In this document: positions 26,096-34,079 of the stretch, piece after piece | Numbering within the stretch: position 1 is the stretch's first letter | Layout of the letters: each line of letters begins with the position of its first letter | Assembly (NCBI GenBank): GCA_964371865.1 | Contig: CAYJOR010000017.1 | Span: 1 to 50,670 of the forward strand | Source: CAYJAZ01 sp964371865 | GTDB lineage: Bacteria; Desulfobacterota; Desulfovibrionia; Desulfovibrionales; Desulfovibrionaceae | Reading direction: 5' to 3' | DNA: 50,670 nucleotides | Notes under the pieces: generated by a model | What the model saw: the letters and a program-made list of their open reading frames with translations, nothing else | Database searches by the model: none | What the model was told of the DNA's origin: nothing | Position numbers and translations under genes: made by a program

Positions 26096-27679
26096 TTAAA
26101 TAGGTTTCTCTGGCAAAATATCAGTACTAAGCCAATAATAATCAATTGCTCTAATTTCAGCTTTTGATATTTTTTCCTTTCTGCTAAACATTCTACTACT
26201 ATAATAACCATGAATAATAGTTGCAGCATCATCTATTAAAATTTGTTGAAGTTTTGTAATAAGTTCAACACGTTTTTGTGAATTAAGTTCAAGCATAAGT
26301 TTTTCATAAAGTTCATCATATTCTATATTTTGATAATAGCCATAGTTTACAGAATTTTTAGAATACCAATTCCCTAAATAATCTTGAGGATCACCCACGC
26401 CTACGGTCATTGTATTGGTTGTTATAAGATCGAACTCACCAGCGTTTTGAAGTGCTGTTGCTGTATCATAATCTCTTATATTCACAGTACTTTTTATACC
26501 AATCTCTGCTAACTGTGATGCTACTGCTTGTGCAAAATCGTTGAGATTTCTACTTGTATAAGCTATGTAGTTCAGATCAATATTTTCGCCATTTAATTCT
26601 CTAAATCCATCACCGTCAGTATCTATGATTTTTGCTTCATCTAGTAAACTAATTGCTGCTTCTTTATTGAATTCGTAAGGATTTTTCAATTTATCATAAT
26701 TATATGGTAAAGAAGATGGAAGAGGTGAAAAACCTTCAGCATACATTTTGCCAACAGTTATTTCACACATAGTTTTATCGTCTAATGCCATCATAATTGC
26801 TTTTCTTAAAGTATCATTTGCGAGTTCACTTTTGAAATTTATGTATGAATTAGCTGTTCTTACACCTACTGCTGTTGATATATTATATTCTTCAGGTTTA
26901 GCAGAAAGTTCAGAAAGAGCATCACTTGCTGTAATATTTTCAACAAGATCAATATCACCACTTTGTAAAGCCATTAATTTTGTTGAGTTATCTTCAATAT
27001 AAATAATATTTACAGTATCATAAGGAACTTTTTCTCTATAATATATATTTTTAGAAAGTTCCATATTTACACCAAGATTATCTTTTTCAACTTTATAAGG
27101 ACCAGTTCCAATCACAGTTCCATTAAGTGAAGATGTATCAATAATGGCAAAGTATGGATATGCTAAAATTCCAGGCAGGTTAGCTGTTGGTTTATTACAA
27201 TTTATTGTGATAATTCCATCTTTATCATTTGCTATTATACTATCGTAAATAAGATAGGCTTCTGGATTTGAATTACCTTTTCCACCTTGCGCGGCATTTG
27301 TTTCTCTATAGAGCCTCTCCATTGAAGATACTACAGCTGAAGGAGTAAGTGGATTTCCATTAGAAAACTTTAAATCATCAATGAGGTGTAAAGTCCAAAT
27401 TTTATAGTCGTCTGAATGTGAAACTTTATCAAGAAGATTTGGCTGAGCAACAATATTTTCATCAAACTTGAACAAGCACTCTGTAACGCCATAACGTACG
27501 CCACCCCAACTTGAATTCACATTGACTACAGGATCAATTGAATCTGAATACTTGTAAGATCCAAAATTTAGATGATTTCCAGCAGTTACAACTTTTTCTT
27601 CATCAGTACAACCAGCTAAATTTGTTGAGATACAAAGTAATGAGAGTATTGCTATTCCAACTTTTAATTTATTTATCAT
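26096..27679 (-). CDS. Family 5 extracellular solute-binding lipoprotein (OppA/NikA-like)
   Basis: 527 aa. N-terminal lipoprotein signal (MINKLKVGIAILSLLCIS, lipobox LAGC with Cys24). Family 5 hallmarks: the opening WTLHLIDDLKFSNGNPLT, GTGPYKV, and DLNYIAYTSRNL. A cargo cannot be read from sequence. Because the operon is behind a cobalamin riboswitch and next to the corrin genes, cobalt, nickel/cobalt chelate or a corrinoid precursor are the leading candidates. It sits third in the operon, between permeases and ATPases. Start has GGAG upstream. Confidence 0.88.
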   Translation of the reverse strand: MINKLKVGIAILSLLCISTNLAGCTDEEKVVTAGNHLNFGSYKYSDSIDPVVNVNSSWGGVRYGVTECLFKFDENIVAQPNLLDKVSHSDDYKIWTLHLIDDLKFSNGNPLTPSAVVSSMERLYRETNAAQGGKGNSNPEAYLIYDSIIANDKDGIITINCNKPTANLPGILAYPYFAIIDTSSLNGTVIGTGPYKVEKDNLGVNMELSKNIYYREKVPYDTVNIIYIEDNSTKLMALQSGDIDLVENITASDALSELSAKPEEYNISTAVGVRTANSYINFKSELANDTLRKAIMMALDDKTMCEITVGKMYAEGFSPLPSSLPYNYDKLKNPYEFNKEAAISLLDEAKIIDTDGDGFRELNGENIDLNYIAYTSRNLNDFAQAVASQLAEIGIKSTVNIRDYDTATALQNAGEFDLITTNTMTVGVGDPQDYLGNWYSKNSVNYGYYQNIEYDELYEKLMLELNSQKRVELITKLQQILIDDAATIIHGYYSSRMFSRKEKISKAEIRAIDYYWLSTDILPEKPI

Positions 27680-27688
27680 ATCCTTCTC

Positions 27689-28498
27689 CTAATCATTTTT
27701 TGGATCTAAAAAATCTCTTACACTATCTCCAAATAGATTGAAAATAAGTACAGTTACAAAGATTGCGAGCCCTGGATAAATCATTAACCATGGTGAAGAG
27801 TTCATAAATTCTCTTCCCTCATTAAGCATATATCCCCACTCAATGGAAGTTGCATTTGCACCAAGCCCTAGAAAAGAAAAACCTGCTAGCTCAAGCATCA
27901 TTCCACCCATATCTGCCATTGCAGTTATTAAAAGCATTGGAAAAACTGATGGTATTAAATATCTGATTATAATTGTAAAATGTGAACTTCCAGAAAGTTT
28001 TGAAGCTGCAATATAATCCATATTCCTCACTTTCAAAACAAGACTACGTGAAAGTCTTGCATATTTTGTCCAAGTAACCATAGTTATTGCAATAATTGCA
28101 TTGACAATACTAGGTCCCATCATACCTGCCAGTGCAATAGCAAGTGCCATTCCAGGGAAAGAGACCATCATATCAGAAATTCTCATAATAAAACTATCAA
28201 TCTTTCCGCCAACATAACCAGCTATTGTCCCAAGAATACCACCAATTGAAAACACAGAAAACACAAGCACAGAAGTTGCTAGGAGCGAAGTTCTTGCACC
28301 ATAAAGTACTCGTGAAAAAACATCTCTCCCGAGTTTATCCGTTCCAAAAAAGTGTATACTATTAGGCGCCTGATTTGCATTTTTAAGAATAGCATCGTTA
28401 GGCTCAAAAGGTGCAATTAGAGGTGCAAATATTGCTATAGTTATAAGCGTTAATGCTAATAATGAAAAAATCTTTAGGTTTGTTTTGCTTGACAACAT
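27689..28498 (-). CDS. Opp/Nik-type ABC permease (NikC/OppC-like)
   Basis: 269 aa inner-membrane protein with about six helices; N-terminal LKIFSLLALTLITIAIFAPLIAPF and the OppC-type DKLGRDVFSRVLYG. The EAA-like coupling loop, AASKLSGSSHFTIIIRYLIPSV (~165-190), contacts the ATPases. Starts 2 nt after the other permease gene; its ribosome site lies in that gene's last codons. Confidence 0.92.
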   Translation of the reverse strand: MLSSKTNLKIFSLLALTLITIAIFAPLIAPFEPNDAILKNANQAPNSIHFFGTDKLGRDVFSRVLYGARTSLLATSVLVFSVFSIGGILGTIAGYVGGKIDSFIMRISDMMVSFPGMALAIALAGMMGPSIVNAIIAITMVTWTKYARLSRSLVLKVRNMDYIAASKLSGSSHFTIIIRYLIPSVFPMLLITAMADMGGMMLELAGFSFLGLGANATSIEWGYMLNEGREFMNSSPWLMIYPGLAIFVTVLIFNLFGDSVRDFLDPKND

Positions 28499-28500
28499 AT

Positions 28501-29445
28501 CTAATTTCCCTTCCGCAATCTTGGGTCGAGATATTCATAAAAAACATCGACAATGATATTTACAGTCATATACACAAGAGCAATCCAAAGCACAAAACCT
28601 TGTATAAGTGGATAATCCATTGATTTTATAGCTGAAAGAGCTAAGCTTCCAAGAGCAGGATAAGAAAAAATTACTTCCACCACTGCAGTTCCACCAAGCA
28701 ACGAGCCCAGAGAAAGTCCAAGCAAAGTTATAAGTGGCAACATAGCATTTGGCAAAATATGCTTCCAGAGAATAACCCTTTCAGAAATCCCTCTAGAGCG
28801 TGCCCCTATCACGTAATCCTGATTTAGTTCTTCAAGAATTGATGTGCGCACTTGTCTAGCATATTTACCGGACATAGCCAAAGCCAGTGTCAAGGCAGGT
28901 AAGAATATTTTTTCAAACCCCATACTCGAGGAAACAACGCTTACAAGCCCTAATTTCAAAGCAAAAAAATATAAAAGTAGTAAGCCTACCCAAAAATTAG
29001 GCATAGAAATCTGGATAAAACTAACAAAGCGTAAAGCATAGTCTACTTTACTGTTATGATTCACTGCTGATAAAATTCCAAGCGGTAACGCTAGCATAAT
29101 CATTATAACTGACGCTAATAATGCAAGATTTATCGTTGGAAGCAAGCGAGCTAATAATAACTTAGACACTGCCTCTCCGTGCGTAAAAGAAGTGCCGAAA
29201 TCACCATGAATACAGTTCATAAACCAATTAACGTATTGAATATAAAAAGGTTTATTCAAACCTAATTCAATTCTCATTTGCTGTAGCATTTCTTCCGATG
29301 GAATTTGTCCACTCACGGCAAACATTGCTCTAACAGGGTCTACAGGTGAAAGATAAGTAATTAAAAAGCTTATTAGACTTATTCCAAATAATGCAACAAT
29401 CACTTGTATAAATCTGTTAAATAGTCTGCTTTTTAGAATTTTCAT
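28501..29445 (-). CDS. Opp/Nik-type ABC permease (NikB/OppB-like)
   Basis: 314 aa inner-membrane protein. First helix FNRFIQVIVALFGISLISFL, then the family's SPVDPVRAMF, MRIELGLNKPFYIQYVNWF and GDFGTSF. Coupling loop around ARSRGISERVILWKHILPNAML (~215-235). First gene of the operon; the ATG is 18 nt beyond the T-run of the riboswitch terminator, so its transcription depends on antitermination. Confidence 0.92.
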   Translation of the reverse strand: MKILKSRLFNRFIQVIVALFGISLISFLITYLSPVDPVRAMFAVSGQIPSEEMLQQMRIELGLNKPFYIQYVNWFMNCIHGDFGTSFTHGEAVSKLLLARLLPTINLALLASVIMIMLALPLGILSAVNHNSKVDYALRFVSFIQISMPNFWVGLLLLYFFALKLGLVSVVSSSMGFEKIFLPALTLALAMSGKYARQVRTSILEELNQDYVIGARSRGISERVILWKHILPNAMLPLITLLGLSLGSLLGGTAVVEVIFSYPALGSLALSAIKSMDYPLIQGFVLWIALVYMTVNIIVDVFYEYLDPRLRKGN

Positions 29446-29748
29446 GCTATATATTACCTTAATTAAAAAAATCTTAAACTCACAATACTTTTGAATTTAA
29501 GACTCTACATACAATACAAGCTAAATATAATAGCAACATGCAATACTTCTAAAATCCGAAAAGTATCTTTGCACAATCACATTAAGGCAGGTATTCTGAC
29601 TTTAGCATCAACGTTTTAAAAACCTTCCCAGAAAATCCAGTGGCATATATTTAAAACTACACTATTACAGCAGCGGCTCTGTGTGGGATTTACACCCAAC
29701 TTCCCCATTAATCACCGAAGTGAACCTTATGTAAATAACAATCAGGAG
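29446..29748 (-). ncRNA. Cobalamin riboswitch leader (aptamer about 29584-29734)
   Basis: On the minus strand the aptamer has the conserved blocks of class I B12 riboswitches: GGTTC near the 5' end, GGGAAGTTGGGTG, AATCCCACACAGAGCCGC, TGCTGTAA, the B12-box GCCACTG (29638-29644), GGGAAGG and AAGTCAGAATACCTGCC (29586-29602). Downstream are three interacting segments: 29559-29566 (AUACUUUU), 29543-29548 (AAGUAU) and 29485-29492 (AAAAGUAU). Segment 1 with 3 forms an antiterminator; segment 1 with 2 forms a local hairpin that frees the terminator. Expected outcome: cobalamin binding stops transcription of the ABC operon. The promoter is immediately upstream. Confidence 0.93.
29464..29501 (-). terminator. 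Riboswitch expression-platform terminator
   Basis: On the minus strand CUUAAAUUC pairs with GAGUUUAAG (9 bp, one U-G) over an 11-nt loop, followed by AUUUUUUUAA. The loop (29485-29492) can instead pair with AUACUUUU of segment 29559-29566, which would disrupt the terminator. Confidence 0.8.
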
Positions 29749-29777
29749 ATTAGAACATAGGATTTCTTAGCTGTCAA
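29749..29777 (-). promoter_or_regulatory. Promoter of the cobalamin riboswitch / ABC operon
   Basis: -35 TTGACA (reverse of 29772-29777), exactly 17 bp, -10 TCTAAT (reverse of 29749-29754). Transcription would begin close to 29742, just upstream of the aptamer. Confidence 0.8.
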
Positions 29778-29795
29778 CACTGAAAAATAATCCTT

Positions 29796-30407
29796 TTATT
29801 TCTCTACATTACGTATTTTTTCTAAGCAAGCATATAAATCATTTTCGTCATAAAAAGTAAAATCTGCTGTATTTATAACACTTTGCGGAGGATTATGCAC
29901 AACTGCACTTGCTATTGCTATGTCTGCAATTTTCATAGCTTCAACATCATTATCTCCATCTCCAATAAAAACGATATGATAACCTAATTTTTTATATTTT
30001 GTACAGATTTCTTTTTTATCTAAAATATTCGTTAGCCTGCTAATTTTATTATCTTTTACCGTAGCAGAAGATGAATAGCTTTCACAGTGTAAACGAGCGA
30101 CAAGTTTTTCAATCCAACAAGAAAGGTTTCCTGTTGCTATCACGCAACACTCTGGGTTATCGAGTATAAATTTATGAATCTTTGGAAGCAACACAATATT
30201 TTCTAAAAAATTTTTCACTTCATTAACAGGTAATTTGCCAAGTATTGAAACTCTATGCTCAAAACTTTTTTCAAAATGAATAAGCCCTTGCACGGTATCT
30301 TTTGTAAGTTGCTCTATCTCTTCCTCTATATTAAAATGCTTTGCAATAAGGGGAAGAGTTTCACAAGAAGTAATTGTGCCATCTAAGTCAAAAATAAATT
30401 TAAGCAT
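29796..30407 (-). CDS. HAD-superfamily (SerB-like) phosphatase
   Basis: 203 aa, cytosolic. HAD motifs in order: FDLDGTITSCE (nucleophile Asp), VIATGN (motif II), and the C-terminal FIGDGDNDVEAMKIAD (motif IV), like phosphoserine phosphatases and HAD-IB enzymes. The cap region is short. Lies just upstream of the riboswitch and beside cobQ, so a role in corrinoid or phosphothreonine/ribazole metabolism is conceivable but unproven; cobC is already present at 44170. Weak ribosome site. Confidence 0.75.
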   Translation of the reverse strand: MLKFIFDLDGTITSCETLPLIAKHFNIEEEIEQLTKDTVQGLIHFEKSFEHRVSILGKLPVNEVKNFLENIVLLPKIHKFILDNPECCVIATGNLSCWIEKLVARLHCESYSSSATVKDNKISRLTNILDKKEICTKYKKLGYHIVFIGDGDNDVEAMKIADIAIASAVVHNPPQSVINTADFTFYDENDLYACLEKIRNVEK

Positions 30408-30481
30408 CTAATTTTTCCATTAGTTTTATTAAGTTACAAACAACTATACCTCATTATGAATTTATTTGAAAGCATCGCTGT

Positions 30482-30510
30482 TTGACAACTATAGCATAAA
30501 GTGCTAATCC
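30482..30510 (+). promoter_or_regulatory. Promoter of cobQ
   Basis: TTGACA (30482-30487), 17-bp spacer, TAATCC (30505-30510) preceded by an extended -10 TG at 30502-30503. About 40 bp upstream of the cobQ ATG. No riboswitch is seen here. Confidence 0.5.
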
Positions 30511-30548
30511 CACAAGAACAAATTTTAGAACTTTTGAGATAGATATTT

Positions 30549-32033
30549 ATGAAAAAACTTAAGCCCATGATGCTTGTCGGCACAGGTTCAGATGTAGGAA
30601 AATCCATCGTAACTACCGCATTTTGTAGAATTTTCAAAGAAGATGGATATTCCCCGGCTCCATTCAAAGCCCAAAATATGTCTCTCAATAGTTACGCCAC
30701 AAAAGATAATCTTGAAATTGGTCGAGCGCAAGCCGTTCAAGCTGAAGCTTGTGGGATTGATTGCACTACCGACATGAATCCTGTTCTTCTAAAACCTACA
30801 AATAATTTATCTTCTCAACTAGTACTACACGGTAAACCAGCAGGAAATAAAAGTGCCGCTGACTATTTTCTAAAAGACAATAAAGCTAAACTTTTCAAAG
30901 AAGTAAAACAATCCTTTGATAGATTAAATAGTCTGTATAACCCAGTAGTTATGGAGGGTGCAGGCAGTATTTCAGAAATGAATTTATGGAGCAGAGACAT
31001 CGTTAATATGCGAATGGCTCAACATGCAAACGCCGCTACATTTCTTATTGCAGATATCGATAAAGGAGGCTTATTCGCCTCTGTCTATGGTTCCATTGCT
31101 CTTTTACCCGAAGAACAAAGAGCATTGATAAAAGGTATAATAATCAATAAATTTCGAGGAGATATCACACTTTTTGAAGAAGGTAAGCAAATTATTGAAA
31201 ATTTAACACAAAAACCGGTTGTAGGTATTCTTCCCTATTTCACAGATATTTTTATAGAACAAGAAGATTCAGTTGCTCTTGAAAAAACTCTCAAAAAAAA
31301 TGCTCACGAAAAAGAAAATGAAATTAATGTAGGTGTTATTTTACTAAAAAGCATATCAAACTTTACTGATTTCAACATGTTGGAAATGGTGAAAGGTGTA
31401 AATCTAATTTATATTCAACATCCTGAAGATATTGAAAACATGGATATTTTAATAATTCCAGGTTCTAAAAACACCATTGGCGATTTAGTTTATCTGCGTG
31501 AAAAAAATCTAGCAAAGGCAATTTTAAATCATCATAATATTGGCAAACAGCTTTATGGAATTTGTGGCGGATATCAAATGATGGGCGAAGTTGTACGCGA
31601 TCCTAAACACATCGAAGGCGACATAGAGAGTATGCCTGGACTTGGAATTTTACCAATTCAAAGCATTATTGAAGAAGGTAAAACTACAAGGCAATGTTCT
31701 TTTACTATGCTAAATCAAGATTGCCATGGAAAAGGTTATGAAATTCATGCAGGTATCAGCTATAACTCAGCTATAAATAAAAATCCACTCTGCACGCTCG
31801 ATAATGGTTCACATGATGGCTATTTCCTTTCAAATAAATGTTGGGGAAGCTATATACATGGAATTCTTGACAATAAAACAGTTATTGAAAGTATTCTCTC
31901 AGCTTGCGAAAAATCTAATAGCGGTATAAAAATTCAAGATTATGAATCAATGAAAGAAGAAAATTATTCATTACTTGCCAAGAGAACTCGTGAATGTCTT
32001 GATATGGATTATATCTATACTTGTTTGATTTAA
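30549..32033 (+). CDS. cobQ: Cobyric acid synthase (CbiP/CobQ)
   Basis: 494 aa, cytosolic. ATP- and glutamine-dependent amidation at side chains b, d, e and g of adenosylcobyrinic a,c-diamide. N-terminal P-loop-like GTGSDVGKSIV (residues ~11-21) and FKAQNMSLNSYAT; C-terminal class I glutaminase with GICGGYQMMG (nucleophile Cys ~344) and the His of SYIHGILD. Length matches the family. Monocistronic, in the opposite orientation to the main cbi operons. Confidence 0.95.
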   Translation: MKKLKPMMLVGTGSDVGKSIVTTAFCRIFKEDGYSPAPFKAQNMSLNSYATKDNLEIGRAQAVQAEACGIDCTTDMNPVLLKPTNNLSSQLVLHGKPAGNKSAADYFLKDNKAKLFKEVKQSFDRLNSLYNPVVMEGAGSISEMNLWSRDIVNMRMAQHANAATFLIADIDKGGLFASVYGSIALLPEEQRALIKGIIINKFRGDITLFEEGKQIIENLTQKPVVGILPYFTDIFIEQEDSVALEKTLKKNAHEKENEINVGVILLKSISNFTDFNMLEMVKGVNLIYIQHPEDIENMDILIIPGSKNTIGDLVYLREKNLAKAILNHHNIGKQLYGICGGYQMMGEVVRDPKHIEGDIESMPGLGILPIQSIIEEGKTTRQCSFTMLNQDCHGKGYEIHAGISYNSAINKNPLCTLDNGSHDGYFLSNKCWGSYIHGILDNKTVIESILSACEKSNSGIKIQDYESMKEENYSLLAKRTRECLDMDYIYTCLI

Positions 32034-32044
32034 TTTGATTTCGA

Positions 32045-32084
32045 CGACCAAAGAATTTTACAATCTTCTCAACTTCTTTGGTCG
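32045..32084. repeat. Palindrome between convergent cobQ and eutT-like genes
   Basis: CGACCAAAGAA / TTCTTTGGTCG, 11-bp perfect stem with an 18-nt loop. The CCAAAG and CTTTGGTCGCC parts recall the REP-like repeats at 2-46 and 3203-3247, so it may be a diverged third copy. Probably works as a bidirectional mRNA 3' end despite the lack of a strong T-run. Confidence 0.6.
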
Positions 32085-32099
32085 CCAACTATAATCAAA

Positions 32100-32849
32100 C
32101 TAATTTCTTACTTCTTTTTCAACTATGTGCATAAGGACATAAACAGCTGACGAAAGTCTATTTAACGTATAAAGAAGGTCTGGGCGCGAACATTCATCTG
32201 TTTCAACATCACAATAAATATTATAAGCGGTGACTTCCATCGCTCTAATTTTTGTTCTAAGCATGTTGATTTTTAGAGTTTCTTCACTTAAATCTACACT
32301 TGGAATTATGTGATCGTAGCCCAAGTGTTGAAGAGGTTTGTGCGAAAAACTATGTATAGTATCTGCGCTAAGACCTGCAATTTCAAATGGTTGCAATACT
32401 GAATGTCGGCAAGAAGCAGACATTATATTTCGTAAAATAGAGTGAATAGCATTAAGCCAAATTCGAGCTGTTTCACTTTCTGACTTCTTCTGTAACCAAA
32501 GAACAAATGCAAGAGTATCATCAATTTCACCACGAAATTTGATTTGAATATCACCTTTAAAAATTGAATCTTTAGCATTGAAAGCGGTTTCAAGTTTTAC
32601 TTTTGGAAAGTCTTTGAAGTCATCCTCTGAAAAAACCGGAAGGTTACTTTTTGCTTTAAGTGCATGAATTGGAATAAGTTTTCCCTCAGTATTTTCAGAA
32701 AGAATAAACATTTTTCCTTGTTCATTTTTAAACTTAACTTTTACATTTTTCTCTTTGATATTTTTTTTATCTTCCTCACTAAGTTCATACCCGAGAGGGA
32801 GTATAAAGTCGCTATCTTTTACTAGTAAGCTCTTGTTGATATTAGACAT
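32100..32849 (-). CDS. eutT: EutT-type corrinoid adenosyltransferase
   Basis: 249 aa from the ATG at 32849 (AAAGGA upstream); a longer reading adds 37 implausible residues overlapping cobT. Transfers adenosyl from ATP to Co(I) corrinoid. Similarity to EutT by motif: ELSEEDKKNIKEKNVKVKF, FVLWLQ, RNIMSAS, AGLSADTIHSFSHKPL, MLRTKIRAME, RPDLLYTLNRLSSAVYVLM. The HX11CCXXC metal motif of enteric EutT is absent: no Cys lies in the corresponding region. It sits in the corrin gene cluster with no other eut genes, so it probably replaces CobA/PduO in biosynthesis or salvage here. Convergent with cobQ. Confidence 0.85.
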   Translation of the reverse strand: MSNINKSLLVKDSDFILPLGYELSEEDKKNIKEKNVKVKFKNEQGKMFILSENTEGKLIPIHALKAKSNLPVFSEDDFKDFPKVKLETAFNAKDSIFKGDIQIKFRGEIDDTLAFVLWLQKKSESETARIWLNAIHSILRNIMSASCRHSVLQPFEIAGLSADTIHSFSHKPLQHLGYDHIIPSVDLSEETLKINMLRTKIRAMEVTAYNIYCDVETDECSRPDLLYTLNRLSSAVYVLMHIVEKEVRN

Positions 32850-32973
32850 ATTTAAATCCTTTAGGGTAGCAATATTTACTAAAAAGATAATAGTCTGAAA
32901 TATAAATTTGACATTCAAAGCCTTTTTAAATAGACTACCACCAAACATGTTACCTAGCACAAGGATCCAAGAA

Positions 32974-34053
32974 ATGCAAGAATTAGAGAAAAAGCTAAAT
33001 ATTTATATTTCTGAAGTAGAACCAGTAAACACTGAAATAATGCTGAAATGTAGAGAAGTTACAGACACTCGCTTTATCCCCAAAAGAAGTCTTGGACATC
33101 TAGAAGCTCTTGCAATTCAAGTTTCTGGAATAACAGGTAAAATCTATAACTCTATTGAAAATCCTTGCCACTTCGTTGCTTCTGCCGATAACGGAGTTGT
33201 TGAAGAAAATATTTCGTCATCTCCTATATTTTTTACTAAGCTTGTTTCTGAAACAATGCTAGATAAAGTTTGTACCATTGGTTTATTTTGTAGACAAATG
33301 AATGTTGAATTAAATCTCATAGATATTGGAATTTTAGAAGATCTAGATAACAAATTTATTAATTACCCCAATTTTTATAACAAAAAAATTTCATATGGAA
33401 CTAAAAACTTCGCTAAAGAACCAGCCATGACTATGGAAGAAACTCTCAAAGCGATAATTGTCGGTATCGAAGCGATAAAAAGTAAAAAAGATTATGACTG
33501 CTTTTCAAATGGAGAAATGGGTATTGGAAACACCTGTACAAGCTCGGCTATTCTCTACGCACTTTCCGGCAAGAGCCTTAATGATGTAGTTGGACGAGGT
33601 GGTGGACTCTCTGATGAAGGGCTTGAAAGAAAAAAAACTGTAATCCAAAATGCTTACATCAAATATAACTTAAAAGACAAATCAGTTCTTGAAATTTTAC
33701 AGCATGTTGGCGGACTAGACATTGCATGTATGGTAGGTCTTTATATTGGTGCTGCAATAGAGAAAAAACCAATGCTTATGGATGGATTTATTTCAGCAGT
33801 TGCAGCTTTGGTTGCTTGCACAATCGAACCAAAAGTCAAGGATTATATTATTGCTACGCATAGCAGTGAAGAACCGGGGATGAAAATCATCATGCAACAC
33901 CTTGAAATGAAAACATTTTTAGATATGAATATGAGATTAGGAGAAGGCACAGGTGCTCTTCTTGCTTATCCAATTTTAAAAACGGCATTAGAAGTTCCTA
34001 AGCAGATTAAAACAGCGCAAGAAGTATACGCTCTTTATAATATAAACAATTAA
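32974..34053 (+). CDS. cobT: Nicotinate-nucleotide--dimethylbenzimidazole phosphoribosyltransferase
   Basis: 359 aa from the ATG at 32974 (AAGGA 9 nt upstream), exactly the size of E. coli CobT; an upstream in-frame start would add 22 residues without homology. Activates the lower ligand base to its alpha-riboside phosphate. Motifs: GEMGIGNTCTSSAI, GRGGGLSDEGLERK, DGFISAVAAL, THSSEEPGM and LRLGEGTGALLA-like RLGEGTGALL holding the catalytic Glu. First gene of a plus-strand cobT-cobD-cbiB unit. bluB/bza genes for making the base are not in the window. Confidence 0.95.
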   Translation: MQELEKKLNIYISEVEPVNTEIMLKCREVTDTRFIPKRSLGHLEALAIQVSGITGKIYNSIENPCHFVASADNGVVEENISSSPIFFTKLVSETMLDKVCTIGLFCRQMNVELNLIDIGILEDLDNKFINYPNFYNKKISYGTKNFAKEPAMTMEETLKAIIVGIEAIKSKKDYDCFSNGEMGIGNTCTSSAILYALSGKSLNDVVGRGGGLSDEGLERKKTVIQNAYIKYNLKDKSVLEILQHVGGLDIACMVGLYIGAAIEKKPMLMDGFISAVAALVACTIEPKVKDYIIATHSSEEPGMKIIMQHLEMKTFLDMNMRLGEGTGALLAYPILKTALEVPKQIKTAQEVYALYNINN

Positions 34054-34079
34054 CAAAGATTTAACTATTTGGAAATACA

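Noticed and set aside
24348..29445. Peptide (Opp/Dpp) importer as the main assignment
   Set aside because: The families overlap, but the B12 riboswitch and corrin neighbourhood make metal or corrinoid transport more likely; peptide import is not excluded.
32850..32960. N-terminal 37-residue extension of the EutT-like protein
   Set aside because: It overlaps the start region of cobT, has no homology, and a good ribosome-binding site lies before the internal ATG at 32849.
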